Notes: generated by a model from the sequence alone, not told the origin. 64,000 bases of DNA from Cesiribacteraceae bacterium YIM B00369 (GCA_017948555.1 JAFMYY010000025.1:29933-93932); one strand, 5' to 3'. Shown: positions 44,400-54,087, numbered from the stretch's first letter. Program-made: numbers and translations.

Positions 44400-44508
44400 G
44401 ACTAATTTACCCGCTTCAATTTTCTTCTCCGCACATCCGGCTAAATCGGTTTTCCTGCAAATTATGCGCAGGTTATTAATTATTGTCTTTTTTTATCCCT
44501 TATCATTA

Positions 44509-44530
44509 AAATAAGTATTTATACTTATTT
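44509..44530. repeat. Inverted repeat, possible operator
   Basis: Ten-base arms AAATAAGTAT and ATACTTATTT with a 2-base centre, about 280 bp upstream of the GalU-like gene. The two-fold symmetry is that of a dimeric repressor site. Confidence 0.4.
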
Positions 44531-44996
44531 ATAACATAAAGGAACTACAAAAAAAAACAACATTCAAGCTTTGAAGATTATTTTTAAGGCAAAAATTAAA
44601 AATAATTAACCTGATTTATGATTATTAGTTTAAAAATATACCTGAACTCATCAAACCATCACTAAAAACTTAAAAATTACCACAATATCCTTCCCGCTTC
44701 TGTAGAGATATGTTTCTGATCATCAGTGCCTGCCGTACCGGAAAAATTTAACTTCTTTCTCTGCAAAAATTACTCAGCGGCCTGTGTCTTATTTTCAGGG
44801 AAATTTCCTTTCTTTAAAACAGTGCGGGCAGCTTAAATCTATAAAACCTCTATCCGGAGCCCCGGAGGTCCCTCTTCTCAGCAGGAATATTAACAGAAAC
44901 TATCAGCCCCAGGCTATGGGTAAAGGGTGAAGGTATGCAGGAGTAAGGATCGATCGGGAAAGAACTTAAAACAACTGCTGATTCTTATAACAGAGC

Positions 44997-45800
44997 TCAG
45001 CCTTTAGCACCACTCTCCCGCTCAAAGCTGATGTTATTTAACATTAAACCTTGTTGAGGAGCCATAAAAGGGAGGGGTATTTCAACTCCTTTTCGCAATG
45101 ATTCACGCAAATAGTCAGGTGTTATTTCCCCTTTGCCAAGCATAAAAAGCGCACCCATCATGAGCCGCACCTGGTGCCTTAAAAATCCTTTCCCATGCAC
45201 ACAGAAAACATAACTTTTTTCGGGAAAAAAACTGGCGGTATAGATATCATTTTCCTTTATTTCACTTAGCATAATTTCCCGTTCGAAAACAGTTTCAGCA
45301 CCGGGCTTATAGCAGTAATTATGAAAGTGATGGATTCCTTCAAATATGCGGGCCCCTTCCTGCATTTTTTCAATATCCAGCTTTTCCATCATATACACGA
45401 TAAAAGGAGCGCTGAAGGGATGGTTTTTACCCCCGGAGGAAAAAAAATAGAGATACTCCTTGTTTTTGGAGGCCTGAAGAATATTAAAATCCCTGTCAAC
45501 TGCCTCTACTGAAAGCACCCTTATATCGGAGGGCAAGTTAAAATTAAGGTCATCCAGCAGCTGGCTTTCATCCAGAGGGTCGCGCGTAAAGAGCTCAAAT
45601 GCCGCCCTGTTTGCTGATACCCTTGCATCTGTTCTGCTGGCACCGAGTGTTTTAAAATCGGAATGCCCCAGCACAAAAGAAAAGGTTTTATCGACCACAC
45701 TCTGAATGGTTTTTACATTGGGCTGTTTTTGCCATCCATGATAGCGGTAGCCTAAAAACTCAATATAAATAAGGTAGTAATTCTGAAGCCTGTTTCCCAT
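44997..45800 (-). CDS. truA: tRNA pseudouridine synthase A
   Basis: A 267-residue enzyme making pseudouridine at positions 38-40 of tRNA. The catalytic Asp is in GASRTDARVSA; YIEFLGYRYHGWQKQPN opens the fold and GKGFLRHQVRLMMGAL lies in the C-terminal half. An in-frame TTG three codons upstream is less likely than the ATG used here. It is alone on its strand. Confidence 0.94.
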   Translation of the reverse strand: MGNRLQNYYLIYIEFLGYRYHGWQKQPNVKTIQSVVDKTFSFVLGHSDFKTLGASRTDARVSANRAAFELFTRDPLDESQLLDDLNFNLPSDIRVLSVEAVDRDFNILQASKNKEYLYFFSSGGKNHPFSAPFIVYMMEKLDIEKMQEGARIFEGIHHFHNYCYKPGAETVFEREIMLSEIKENDIYTASFFPEKSYVFCVHGKGFLRHQVRLMMGALFMLGKGEITPDYLRESLRKGVEIPLPFMAPQQGLMLNNISFERESGAKG

Positions 45801-46023
45801 CAGGGGCAAAAATAGGGATTTAATGCCTTGCCCTGAAACTCACCATAAATAATAATTTACATTGGCTCCCATCCGGCAGGAAAAGCAGCGAAAGCAAACA
45901 TAAAAAAGCCTCCTGCCCCGGTGCGAAATCAATTTTTCACACTGAAACAGAAGGCCATCATTTTGATAAATTTCCGGCTGGGCCCGGGCAGATTATTTCC
46001 TTATATTCCGGGCCGGAATGGGA

Positions 46024-46884
46024 TTACCCGATCCACTGGCCACCATTTACATGAATTACCTGACCGGTAATGAAAGAGCCATCTTCAGAAGCAAGCAACA
46101 CATAGGTTGGTGCCAGCTCGCATGGCTGACCTGCTCTTTTAAATAAGGTTGTGGCACCAAATTTTTCCACTTTTTCCGCATCAAAGGTAGAAGGGATCAG
46201 CGGTGTCCATATCGGTCCCGGAGCCACACAATTTACTCTTATACCACGCTCGCCCAGTTTTCCGGCAAGAGAACGGGTATAGGCCAGGATCGCTCCTTTG
46301 GTGGATGAATAATCCAGCAGAACCGGCATTCCTTTAAAAGCAGTTACACTGGTGGTGTTCACTACCGCATCACCCTCTTTTAAATGAGGTAAAGCGGCAT
46401 CCACCAGATAAAACATGCTGAATATGTTCGTCTGGAATGTTTTCCGCATCAGGGAAGTATCCAGTTTTTCCGGCTCATCAGCAGGATGCTGTTCTGCGGC
46501 ATTATTCACCAGCACGTTCAGCTTCCCGTATTCAGCAATAACTTCCTCGATTATTTTGTGGCAAAATTGCTCATCTCCAATATCGCCTTTTATCAACATA
46601 CACTTCTTCCCCTCAGCCTCTACCAGCTTCTTGGTTTTAAAAGCATCCTCGTCTTCGCTTAAATATACAATGGCTACATCGGCTCCTTCACGTGCATAAT
46701 GCACGGCAACAGATTGCCCTATTCCGGAATCACCTCCGGTTATCAACGCAACCTTTCCTTTCAGTTTGTCTGCCCCTTTATAAGAATCACGTATAATTAC
46801 CGGCTTAGGATCCATCTCTCCCTGTTTTCCCGGAAACTTCTGTTCCTGGGCCGGAAATGTTTTATTTTCCTGTTCTTTTCCCAT
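46024..46884 (-). CDS. SDR-family oxidoreductase, general-stress type
   Basis: A 286-residue short-chain dehydrogenase with a 40-residue hydrophilic N-terminal extension (PAQEQKFPGKQGEMDPKP) ahead of the cofactor motif GGDSGIGQSVA. It also has VLVNNAAEQHP, the catalytic Ser in NTTSVTAF, and YSSTK for Tyr-Lys. The extension and these motifs are typical of the YhdF/YghA group, found in general-stress regulons and also acting on aldehydes. The neighbours, a UspA protein and a GH15 enzyme, fit a stress role. The substrate is not known. Confidence 0.9.
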   Translation of the reverse strand: MGKEQENKTFPAQEQKFPGKQGEMDPKPVIIRDSYKGADKLKGKVALITGGDSGIGQSVAVHYAREGADVAIVYLSEDEDAFKTKKLVEAEGKKCMLIKGDIGDEQFCHKIIEEVIAEYGKLNVLVNNAAEQHPADEPEKLDTSLMRKTFQTNIFSMFYLVDAALPHLKEGDAVVNTTSVTAFKGMPVLLDYSSTKGAILAYTRSLAGKLGERGIRVNCVAPGPIWTPLIPSTFDAEKVEKFGATTLFKRAGQPCELAPTYVLLASEDGSFITGQVIHVNGGQWIG

Positions 46885-47163
46885 TTTAAAAAAATAGTTT
46901 TAATGTTTATTAATTAAGTTCTAAAAATCAGCAAATCAATCCCTTCCGGATTGTTACCTCTGATTATTACGCTTCAAAAACACTAAGGTTCCGGCAGGCC
47001 GTGATGATATTTCAGCTAAGAACCGGAAGGGCTGAATATTCAGGAAATAGCGGTAATTATCCGCCCGTTTATTTCCGGCTTATAATCATCTCACAGGCTG
47101 ATAATCATCATAAAAACCGGCCCTGAGGTAATGTATATTTATAAAAAACAACCCCTCAAAGCC

Positions 47164-48078
47164 ATGAAAACTATAATTGTATCCACCGACTATTCAGCGC
47201 CTGCTAATAATGCACTGGATTATGCTGTTGCACTTGCCCGAAGCTGCAAAGCAAAGCTTGTTATTTTCAATTCTCTTGAGCCTCCAACCCCCACATCAAC
47301 CGCCTCCCTGGCAGTACCAGGTGTTTATAAACTCCTTCAGGAAAATAAAAAGAAGCTGGAGAAGCTGGCTGTCAGGATAAGCAGTGATTATGGAATAATG
47401 GTGGAAAGCTTTACCAACGTCTCGTATGTGGACGAAGAGCTGGAGAAACTGGTCAGACGCCATAAGGCAGACTTAGTGGTAATGGGAATGGGAGGAGACT
47501 CACTGGACCGCAGGCTCTTTGGCAGTGTTACCACCTCTGTAATCCGGCATGCAAAGTTCCCGGTGCTGGTTATCCCTGAAAAAGCCACTTTTTTGGGGTT
47601 AGACAGAATCCTGTTTGCCTGCGATTATAAATTTGTACCAAAACCCTGCCAGCTGGAGGTTCTGAGAGATATTGCCCTGAAATTCCGCGCTGAGGTACAA
47701 TTTCTTCACATTGAACCTAAAGGGGAAATTCCGGTAAAAGCAGCAGATTCATTTTCCGGCAACAACACCAGCTCTTTAGAAGAAGCCATGGATGGCCTGC
47801 TTCACTCCTACAGGGAAATAAAAGAACAGGATAAAACGGAAGGAATTAAAAGAGGTATACGGGAATTCCAGGCCGACATGCTGGTAATGATCCCACACCA
47901 TACCGGATTCTTCGACTTTGTATTTAACCGGAGCTTAACCAGGAAAATGGCCTTCAACACCCAAATACCTCTGCTTGCTATTCCATGGTCTGTTTCTCCT
48001 GAACATTCCACTTTATCGGACATCATTAACCCTAAGGAGGAGGAAGAAACTGCCGCAGGTTTTAGTGCTGTAGATTAA
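47164..48078 (+). CDS. Tandem universal stress protein (UspA family)
   Basis: About 304 residues from the ATG that gives MKTIIVSTDYSAPANNAL; an ATG 11 codons earlier adds a lysine-rich leader. Two Usp domains, about 1-145 and 150-285. The first keeps the ATP-binding G-x2-G-x9-G-S pattern (GMGGDSLDRRLFGSV); the second has lost it (HHTGFFDFVFNRSLTRKMAF), so the pair may bind one nucleotide. UspA proteins are induced by starvation and stress. Two copies of ATAATCATC precede the gene (47082 and 47101). Confidence 0.9.
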   Translation: MKTIIVSTDYSAPANNALDYAVALARSCKAKLVIFNSLEPPTPTSTASLAVPGVYKLLQENKKKLEKLAVRISSDYGIMVESFTNVSYVDEELEKLVRRHKADLVVMGMGGDSLDRRLFGSVTTSVIRHAKFPVLVIPEKATFLGLDRILFACDYKFVPKPCQLEVLRDIALKFRAEVQFLHIEPKGEIPVKAADSFSGNNTSSLEEAMDGLLHSYREIKEQDKTEGIKRGIREFQADMLVMIPHHTGFFDFVFNRSLTRKMAFNTQIPLLAIPWSVSPEHSTLSDIINPKEEEETAAGFSAVD

Positions 48079-48099
48079 AAAAACACTCCTGCCAACACC

Positions 48100-48144
48100 T
48101 GAAATACTCAGGCCTCCCTGAACCGGAGAGGTCTGAGTATTTCA
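48100..48144. terminator. Large hairpin between convergent genes
   Basis: A 12-bp perfect stem (48100-48111 with 48133-48144, TGAAATACTCAG/CTGAGTATTTCA) with further pairing inside. There is no T run on either side, so it may act as a bidirectional barrier or 3'-end stabiliser. Confidence 0.5.
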
Positions 48145-48219
48145 AACATAAGCAATATGCCTTATTTACCTTTGTTAATTTTTAAGCTCATTCAAACAAC
48201 AAAAAAAGGCTGTACACCT

Positions 48220-48798
48220 TTATTTAAACCATTTATTCTTCTTTTTCTTCGGCTGCCCCGCAGGCATTGCATCGTAAACAAGCCCTGCTGCTATTGCATA
48301 AACAGCATGGTGCAGTACATCAGACGCAATTTGCCCGGCCGGCCATTCGGTAATTGGCTTTGATGCGCCTGCAGCAGGCAGCATTACCTGGGCTGCGCCC
48401 CATACGCCACCAAAATGAACCAGTGTGGCTACCGGCCCGCGAAGGCCTGCAAGATCCAGAGCGCCCCGGAAAACACCCCAGCCTGTACCATAGCTGTAGT
48501 GCATGATCTGGCTGAATTTCCCTTCATTAGCCTCCACTTTTTCCTCAAGCTGCTCTTCATCTTTATCAGAGTCGCCATTTTGTTTTTCCACCTCCAGCTC
48601 AGCTTCTCCCTTTGGCTCTACGCCTAAAGCTTTCCCGGCCACCGTTACAGGTGCATTGCTTGCCCCCCTTCCTGTTATCTGCATTTCAATCATCTGAGAA
48701 ATAGTAATTGCAACAGTACCGGCAAGGCCGGCAATCAGGCCGCGGCCAATGGCACCACCTGCAACAGATAAAGTATTAAAAAATGTATTTGATGACAT
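48220..48798 (-). CDS. Putative membrane protein of unknown function
   Basis: A 192-residue protein with a hydrophobic N-terminal stretch (GRGLIAGLAGTVAITIS), an acidic middle (DKDEEQLEEKVE), then two weakly hydrophobic glycine-rich segments (VATLVHFGGVWGAAQVML and HHAVYAIAAGLVYDAM) and a Lys-rich end. The pattern recalls DUF1440/YagU-like inner-membrane proteins, but I am not sure. It lies between the UspA gene (convergent) and the GH15 gene (same strand, 92 bp). Confidence 0.65.
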   Translation of the reverse strand: MSSNTFFNTLSVAGGAIGRGLIAGLAGTVAITISQMIEMQITGRGASNAPVTVAGKALGVEPKGEAELEVEKQNGDSDKDEEQLEEKVEANEGKFSQIMHYSYGTGWGVFRGALDLAGLRGPVATLVHFGGVWGAAQVMLPAAGASKPITEWPAGQIASDVLHHAVYAIAAGLVYDAMPAGQPKKKKNKWFK

Positions 48799-48890
48799 AA
48801 TTTCCTGTTTCTGATTTTATAAAATATAATTATTCAACTGTTCAGTCAGCCCGGGGTTCAGCTTTTCCTGATAATAACTATTAATACTTT

Positions 48891-50630
48891 TTAATCTGCC
48901 TCATCCCCGCCGTAACGTGCATTTTTATAATCGATAATGGTGCCGATCAGGGAAGCGTGCACGAAAGTCTGAGGCAGATTTCCCAGCCACTCCCCTGTTT
49001 CAGGATCTCCTTCTTCGGGCATTATACCCACATCATTCATAAAGCGCAGTGAGGCTTCTAATATGGCTTCCACTTTATCCCAATCCTTTCGCATCACCCA
49101 ATACTGGGCTACCCAGAGAGTTCCTGCCAGGAATACCCCTTCCCTGCGGGAATCATACTCCACTAAATGGCGGCGGTAAAGGTTCCGGTAGCAAAAATCC
49201 TGCTCCAGCACCTCCATGGTTTTTAACATAGGCTTTGAATCCGCCTCGGTAAACCCCCATAAAGGAAAAAGGACCGCACTCACATCCACCTCCTCGCTCC
49301 CGGCATAAACTGCGTAAGCACCGGAAGAGGTTAAACAATTTTCCTCTACATATTTCCGTATTGCAGCAGCAGTATCCTGCCAGCACTTTTTCTCTTCCTC
49401 ATCGCGGGAATGCTCCGCTATATAATGCAGGCTAATAGAAGTTATTACTTTACTGGAGGTGTAGTGGTGTCTGGGGGTTTCTTCCCATATACCATGATCG
49501 GCCTCCTGCCAGTGCTTTGTCAGGAAATTTGCCAGGCGGCGAACGGTTCCCCAGTGCTCCCGTGTATTGTAACGGTTAAAAATCACCTTTGCAGCAATAA
49601 GCACATTACTGTTAGCATCGAGCTGCAACTGGTCGTTGGCATCATTGCCATAACGTACAGGTCTGCTATCCTTATACCCTCTCAGCCTCAGAGGCTGGTC
49701 CTTTCCTGCCGATTGCATATCGAGGTTAAACATTGGCACCACCGGCCTTTTTATTTTGTGCATGGCCGAGCAAATAAAGCTGAGGAATTTTCGTTCCTCC
49801 ACCCCATCGCTCCCGGCTCTGGCAAGCGCACTTACAATCATGGCGGCATCTCTCAGCCACACATAACGATAATCGTAATTCCGCTCACCATCCACAACCT
49901 CAGGCAAAGAAGTAGTGGCGGCCGCAATAATGCCGCCGTTTTCAGCAAATGTCAGCATGCGCAGCAGGCGCAGGGATTTTTGCACTTCCTCCTCATAAGG
50001 TCCGCTATAGGTAATATGGCTGCTTACCCTTTGCCAGTTTTTGAGAGTATGTTCCTTCTCCTCTTCCAGCTTTTCTTCAGGCTTCTTCATGGCCTTTTCA
50101 GAAAAGATAAACCATGCTTCCTCCCCTGCCGGTACCTGGCAGAATATGCTGTCTCCCTTCACTTCCAGTGGATGAGAAGCATAAAAGTAAAAATCAAAAT
50201 CAAGCGTTGCATGCTTCTCTCCCCTCAGTTCCAGCACAGGTGGCCTGCGGTTGTAATTCGGGCGGGGACTGAACTCCATATGGTAGCTGACAGGAGCTTT
50301 GGATAATTTCCGGCAAATTCCGTAAAAGCTTGCCTCCAGTGGCATCCAGTCTTCCAGGCACATCTTCCCTTTCTCACCGGAAAAATATGTCTGCAGCAAA
50401 GCACTGTCTTCCAGATATTCCCGCCTTTCAAAATCCATCTCCGGCAGGTGCAGCTTCCATGCACCACCCTCCTCAGGATCGAGAAGGGAAGCAAAAAGGG
50501 AAGGCTCGTCAAACCGCAGCGGGCAATACCAAACGATATTTCCCCTTTTATCCAGCAAAGCACAGCTCCGCCTGTCACTTATAATGGCAAGGTCATGCAG
50601 GGGAGTAAAAGAATCATTCCTGTTATTCAT
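48891..50630 (-). CDS. Glycoside hydrolase family 15 protein (glucoamylase/trehalase-like)
   Basis: About 579 residues from the ATG at 50630; an ATG at 50636 and a TTG at 50642 are also in frame. A beta-sandwich (about 1-215) comes before an alpha/alpha barrel. Family-15 marks are YDYRYVWLRDAAM near 255, the general acid region IWEETPRHHYTSSK near 395 and the base region PEEGDPETGEWLGNLPQTFVHA near 550. The N-terminal LHDLAIISDRRSCAL is common to cytoplasmic members annotated as glucoamylase or trehalase. No signal peptide is seen, so it acts on intracellular glucan or trehalose. Confidence 0.9.
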   Translation of the reverse strand: MNNRNDSFTPLHDLAIISDRRSCALLDKRGNIVWYCPLRFDEPSLFASLLDPEEGGAWKLHLPEMDFERREYLEDSALLQTYFSGEKGKMCLEDWMPLEASFYGICRKLSKAPVSYHMEFSPRPNYNRRPPVLELRGEKHATLDFDFYFYASHPLEVKGDSIFCQVPAGEEAWFIFSEKAMKKPEEKLEEEKEHTLKNWQRVSSHITYSGPYEEEVQKSLRLLRMLTFAENGGIIAAATTSLPEVVDGERNYDYRYVWLRDAAMIVSALARAGSDGVEERKFLSFICSAMHKIKRPVVPMFNLDMQSAGKDQPLRLRGYKDSRPVRYGNDANDQLQLDANSNVLIAAKVIFNRYNTREHWGTVRRLANFLTKHWQEADHGIWEETPRHHYTSSKVITSISLHYIAEHSRDEEEKKCWQDTAAAIRKYVEENCLTSSGAYAVYAGSEEVDVSAVLFPLWGFTEADSKPMLKTMEVLEQDFCYRNLYRRHLVEYDSRREGVFLAGTLWVAQYWVMRKDWDKVEAILEASLRFMNDVGIMPEEGDPETGEWLGNLPQTFVHASLIGTIIDYKNARYGGDEAD

Positions 50631-50842
50631 AAACATTAGCAAGGCAGAGGCAATAAATGTTGATACACCAATTACCCTTACCCGTTTTGCCGGCTATTTG
50701 TTTTATACCGGTCATCTTTTACAGCCTTAATTCCCTGCTTCCCATTAAAGCTCCCTCACATTATATCAGCCCCATAAAATAGCAATGTTCTGAGGAATAT
50801 CCTTTAAATTGCACCTATTACAGGACCTACTTGTTAATAGAT

Positions 50843-51679
50843 ATGGATAAAGCATTTCTGGATAAAATATATAAGGCCCACAGGGAATGTGGCGATTGCC
50901 CCACCCCTGCGGTTGTAGCCCGCTTCTTTAATGAATTGCTGGGAACCCTGTACCCCGATTTCTCTAAAAAACCATTTTCTTCTCCCGAAGAGCTGGAGCT
51001 TCATATTAAGGAACTGAAGCTGCAACTGGGGCAAATGTTATTTAAGAACCCAAATAAGCAGGCTTTAAAAGGAGAAGAAGCTGCTGCAAAATTCTTTGAC
51101 CGCCTGCCCTACATTTACAATATGATCAGCCAGGATGTGGATGCAATGTATGCAGGCGATCCTGCTGCAAAAAGCACCGGAGAGGTTATTCGTACCTATC
51201 CCGGATTTTATGCTATTGCAGGCTACCGTGTGGCACATGAACTTCATATGCTGGGGATAGAAATAATCCCGAGAATGATTACCGAAAGAGCGCACAGCAG
51301 AACAGGGATTGACATCCACCCTGCGGCTACCATAGGATCGCATTTCTGTATTGACCATGGTACCGGTATTGTAATAGGCGAAACCACGGTAATTGGCAAC
51401 CATGTAAAGGTTTACCAGGGCGTTACTCTTGGAGCACTCAGCGTAAACAAAGAAGATGCAGAGAAAAAGCGGCACCCTACTATAGAGGACAATGTTGTTC
51501 TTTATTCCGGGGCAACCATACTGGGTGGCGAAACAGTAATAGGCCACGACAGCGTAATAGGCGGAAATGTATGGGTTACTAAAAGCCTGCCGCCATATAC
51601 AAAAGTATATTACCAGGCAAAAATGTATAACCAGGATTCAGGAGAAATAGATTTAGTAATTTATAAAGCAAAGGCATGA
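50843..51679 (+). CDS. cysE: Serine O-acetyltransferase
   Basis: About 278 residues from the ATG (an upstream TTG is less likely). It transfers acetyl from acetyl-CoA to serine, the first step of cysteine synthesis. A helical N-terminal half (AGYRVAHELHMLGI) precedes the left-handed beta-helix of hexapeptide repeats (GIDIHPAATIG, IDHGTGIVIGETTVIG, VYQGVTLGA, NVVLYSGATILGG). The catalytic His and Asp are in IDHGTG. Its stop overlaps the cysteine synthase start by 4 bp, so the two are coupled and may form the cysteine synthase complex. The C-terminal Ile that inserts into CysK is not obvious here (tail VIYKAKA). Confidence 0.93.
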   Translation: MDKAFLDKIYKAHRECGDCPTPAVVARFFNELLGTLYPDFSKKPFSSPEELELHIKELKLQLGQMLFKNPNKQALKGEEAAAKFFDRLPYIYNMISQDVDAMYAGDPAAKSTGEVIRTYPGFYAIAGYRVAHELHMLGIEIIPRMITERAHSRTGIDIHPAATIGSHFCIDHGTGIVIGETTVIGNHVKVYQGVTLGALSVNKEDAEKKRHPTIEDNVVLYSGATILGGETVIGHDSVIGGNVWVTKSLPPYTKVYYQAKMYNQDSGEIDLVIYKAKA

Positions 51680-52554
51680 CACTTTTTGACCTTATAGGCA
51701 ACACTCCTATGGTGGAGCTGCAGAATATAAACCCCAATAAAAACGTAAAAATTTACGCGAAACTGGAAGGCCAGAACCCCGGTGGCAGCGTAAAAGACCG
51801 CGCGGCGTATCATATGATTAAAAGCGCTATGGACAGGGGCGACATTAAACCCGGCGACAAGCTGGTGGAAGCCACAAGCGGAAATACCGGCATTGCCCTG
51901 GCCATGATCGCTCAGGCCATGAAAGTGGAAATGACCCTGATTATGCCCGACAATTCAACAATTGAGCGGGTGAAATCCATGCGGGCGTATGGAGCAGAGG
52001 TTATTCTTACACCAGCCAAAAAAACTATTGAATACTCCAGGCAACTGGCAGAGGTAATGGCAGAGAAGGATGGCTATTATATGCTCAACCAGTTCGCCAA
52101 TGCCGATAATTATCTGGGCCACTACAAAACCACCGGGCCTGAAATCTGGAGAGATACGGAGGGTAAGATCACCCACTTTGTATCTGCCATGGGTACTACT
52201 GGTACAATTATGGGGGTTTCCCGCTACCTGAAGGAGCAGAATCCCGATATTCAAATCATCGGCACACAACCCACCGACGGCTCCAGCATACCAGGCATCC
52301 GCCGCTGGTCACCGGAATATCTGCCAAAAATATTTGAAAAAGAGCGGGTTGACAGGATTATTGATGTAAGCGAGGAAAATGCCAGAACCATGACCAGGAG
52401 ACTCTCACGGGAAGAAGGCATTTCCGCAGGCATGAGCAGCGGTGGTGCTCTTGATGCAGCCATCCATATGGCCAAAGTAATTGATTCCGGCGTTATTGTA
52501 TTCATCGTCTGCGACCGCGGCGACCGCTATATGAGCTCAGATCTGTTCGACTGA
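51676..52554 (+). CDS. cysM: Cysteine synthase (CysM/CysK type)
   Basis: A 292-residue PLP enzyme joining O-acetylserine and sulfide or another sulfur donor. The PLP Lys is in GQNPGGSVKDRAA near residue 42; the substrate loop is TSGNTGIALA, the phosphate-binding loop GTTGTIMG, and a late SSGGALDAA follows. The short length and PGGSVKDR favour the CysM branch, but CysK is not excluded. Coupled to cysE by a 4-bp overlap and closed by a terminator. Confidence 0.92.
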   Translation: MTLFDLIGNTPMVELQNINPNKNVKIYAKLEGQNPGGSVKDRAAYHMIKSAMDRGDIKPGDKLVEATSGNTGIALAMIAQAMKVEMTLIMPDNSTIERVKSMRAYGAEVILTPAKKTIEYSRQLAEVMAEKDGYYMLNQFANADNYLGHYKTTGPEIWRDTEGKITHFVSAMGTTGTIMGVSRYLKEQNPDIQIIGTQPTDGSSIPGIRRWSPEYLPKIFEKERVDRIIDVSEENARTMTRRLSREEGISAGMSSGGALDAAIHMAKVIDSGVIVFIVCDRGDRYMSSDLFD

Positions 52555-52896
52555 TCTGCAGGAAAATATCTTCACCGCAAAACCCAAAAAGCAGCATGGA
52601 GAAATATCCCTGCTGCTTTTTTATGACAGAACCTCAAAGAACCCTCTGAATCTGTAAGATCCTCCTCAATTTCCCGAAACCGCTCTGCTTTTTGTCCGGC
52701 AAACTCTATAACGCTTCTTTTTCAAAAGCGGCAAAAACAACATTCACCTGACATCTCCTGCCTTTTTTCTTCCGGACTGCTAAAAATTAAAAATAACTGA
52801 AACATCAGGACGGGAAAATGAGTAATAATGCAGAAGCTTTGTTAGCATCAATTTTTAGCTGCGCCGCCTATAACTGCGGTTTGAAATCCATTTTTT
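52555..52896. other. Intergenic stretch of 342 bp
   Basis: It holds the cysE-cysM terminator at its left end. The rest shows no gene, repeat or clear promoter box. Confidence 0.5.
52586..52622 (+). terminator. Terminator of cysE-cysM
   Basis: A perfect 11-bp stem (52586-52596 with 52611-52621, AAAAAGCAGCA/TGCTGCTTTTT) followed by T. Confidence 0.8.
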
Positions 52897-54087
52897 ATGA
52901 AAGTTGCCATTGTAACCCTGGGTTTGCTCGATACCATGCTGCCGCTGGTACGCCATTTAGCAAAAACAGCAGACATTGACCTTTATATCTCCGTTTATGG
53001 AGATCGTTTTTCCGACACTATAAGCACCTTCGATCTTTCGGGCCTCCCTCCCGGAATAATAGATGAAGCTACCTCAGAGAAAATTATGGGGGAAGAGTTA
53101 CTTTCCTATGCCCGGCAAGGCAGTAATCGTGTCAATGTAAGACTCTTTAAATACCCCAGCCTGAAAATTTTTAACTGGCAAAACTTTCAGTTACACCGTC
53201 AGTTTGCAAAAGCAATTAATAAGAATGGCTATGATGTAGTCCATTTAAATGGCTACAGAGGTTCCCTCCTTTTCTTATATGCTATGCTGAAAAGAAAAAC
53301 GGGAAAAGTATGGACTGTTCACGACCCCATCCTGCACTCAGGTGAAGAGAAATGGCAAACCACTGTTGGTTACAGCACCTACCGCTTCCTGAGAGGACAT
53401 TTCATCCTGCACAACCAGGCCCAGCTCCCACACTTTACCCAACGATACAAAATAAATCCGGAGCGTGTACACTTTGTACGTTTCGGTCCGCTTGATGTAT
53501 TTAAGATTTTTCAGAAGGGTGCAATTCCGGAAACAGAACCCCATACCGTACTTTTTTATGGAAGGATTTCACCCTACAAAGGAGTGGAGTACCTGATAGA
53601 AGCCACTATTAAAGCAAGGAAACAGGTTCCCGACCTGAAAGTGATTATTGCAGGAAAACCAAACTACCCTATAGACCTGGATGCTATTCGGGAGGTGCCA
53701 GGCTTTGAGGTTCGGGACCGCTTTATTGAAAACGAAGAGCTGGTAAACCTTATTCAAAAGTCGGCACTGGTGGTTTGCCCTTATACCGATGCCACTCAAA
53801 GCGGTGTGGTAATGACTGCTTATGCTTTTAATAAGCCCGTTCTTGCTACTGCAGTCGGCGGACTTCCGGAAATGATTGACGATGGTGAAACAGGCCGTCT
53901 TGTACCGCCAAAAGATCCTGAAGCGCTTGCAGAGGCAATGGTGGAAATGCTGGGGAACAGCAATGAACTGCCCGAAATGAAGCAAAAGCTGAAAGACCGT
54001 ACCAGTACAGGCAAATTCTCCTGGGACAAGATTGCCGGTGATACACTTGAAGTTTACAGAAAATCCCTGGCAGGCAAAAGAAACTAA
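52897..54087 (+). CDS. Glycosyltransferase family 4 protein
   Basis: A 396-residue GT-B enzyme. The N-terminal Rossmann domain begins MKVAIVTLGLLDTMLPLV, and HLNGYRGSLLF follows. The donor-binding C-terminal domain has FYGRISPYKGVEYLIEA, KVIIAGKP, VVCPYTDATQSGVVMTAYAF and the E-x7-E type helix. No membrane segment is seen. It stands 115 bp ahead of the heptose cassette and is a candidate to transfer heptose or another sugar to a surface glycan; donor and acceptor are not known. Confidence 0.9.
   Translation: MKVAIVTLGLLDTMLPLVRHLAKTADIDLYISVYGDRFSDTISTFDLSGLPPGIIDEATSEKIMGEELLSYARQGSNRVNVRLFKYPSLKIFNWQNFQLHRQFAKAINKNGYDVVHLNGYRGSLLFLYAMLKRKTGKVWTVHDPILHSGEEKWQTTVGYSTYRFLRGHFILHNQAQLPHFTQRYKINPERVHFVRFGPLDVFKIFQKGAIPETEPHTVLFYGRISPYKGVEYLIEATIKARKQVPDLKVIIAGKPNYPIDLDAIREVPGFEVRDRFIENEELVNLIQKSALVVCPYTDATQSGVVMTAYAFNKPVLATAVGGLPEMIDDGETGRLVPPKDPEALAEAMVEMLGNSNELPEMKQKLKDRTSTGKFSWDKIAGDTLEVYRKSLAGKRN

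Larger units (their letters stand above)
44231..44996. other. Long non-coding stretch of 766 bp between the GalU-like gene and truA
   Basis: No plausible gene in any frame. It contains a terminator-like hairpin (44319-44349), a second hairpin with a GCAA tetraloop (44367-44399), and an inverted repeat (44509-44530). The middle part (44530-44660) is extremely AT-rich. The piece near 44820-44960 is GC-richer but shows no reading frame. It is the largest gap in the window and may encode a small RNA. Confidence 0.55.

Noticed and set aside
49410..50306. 298-codon frame opposite the GH15 gene
   Set aside because: Long but antisense to the GH15 coding sequence, without recognisable domains.
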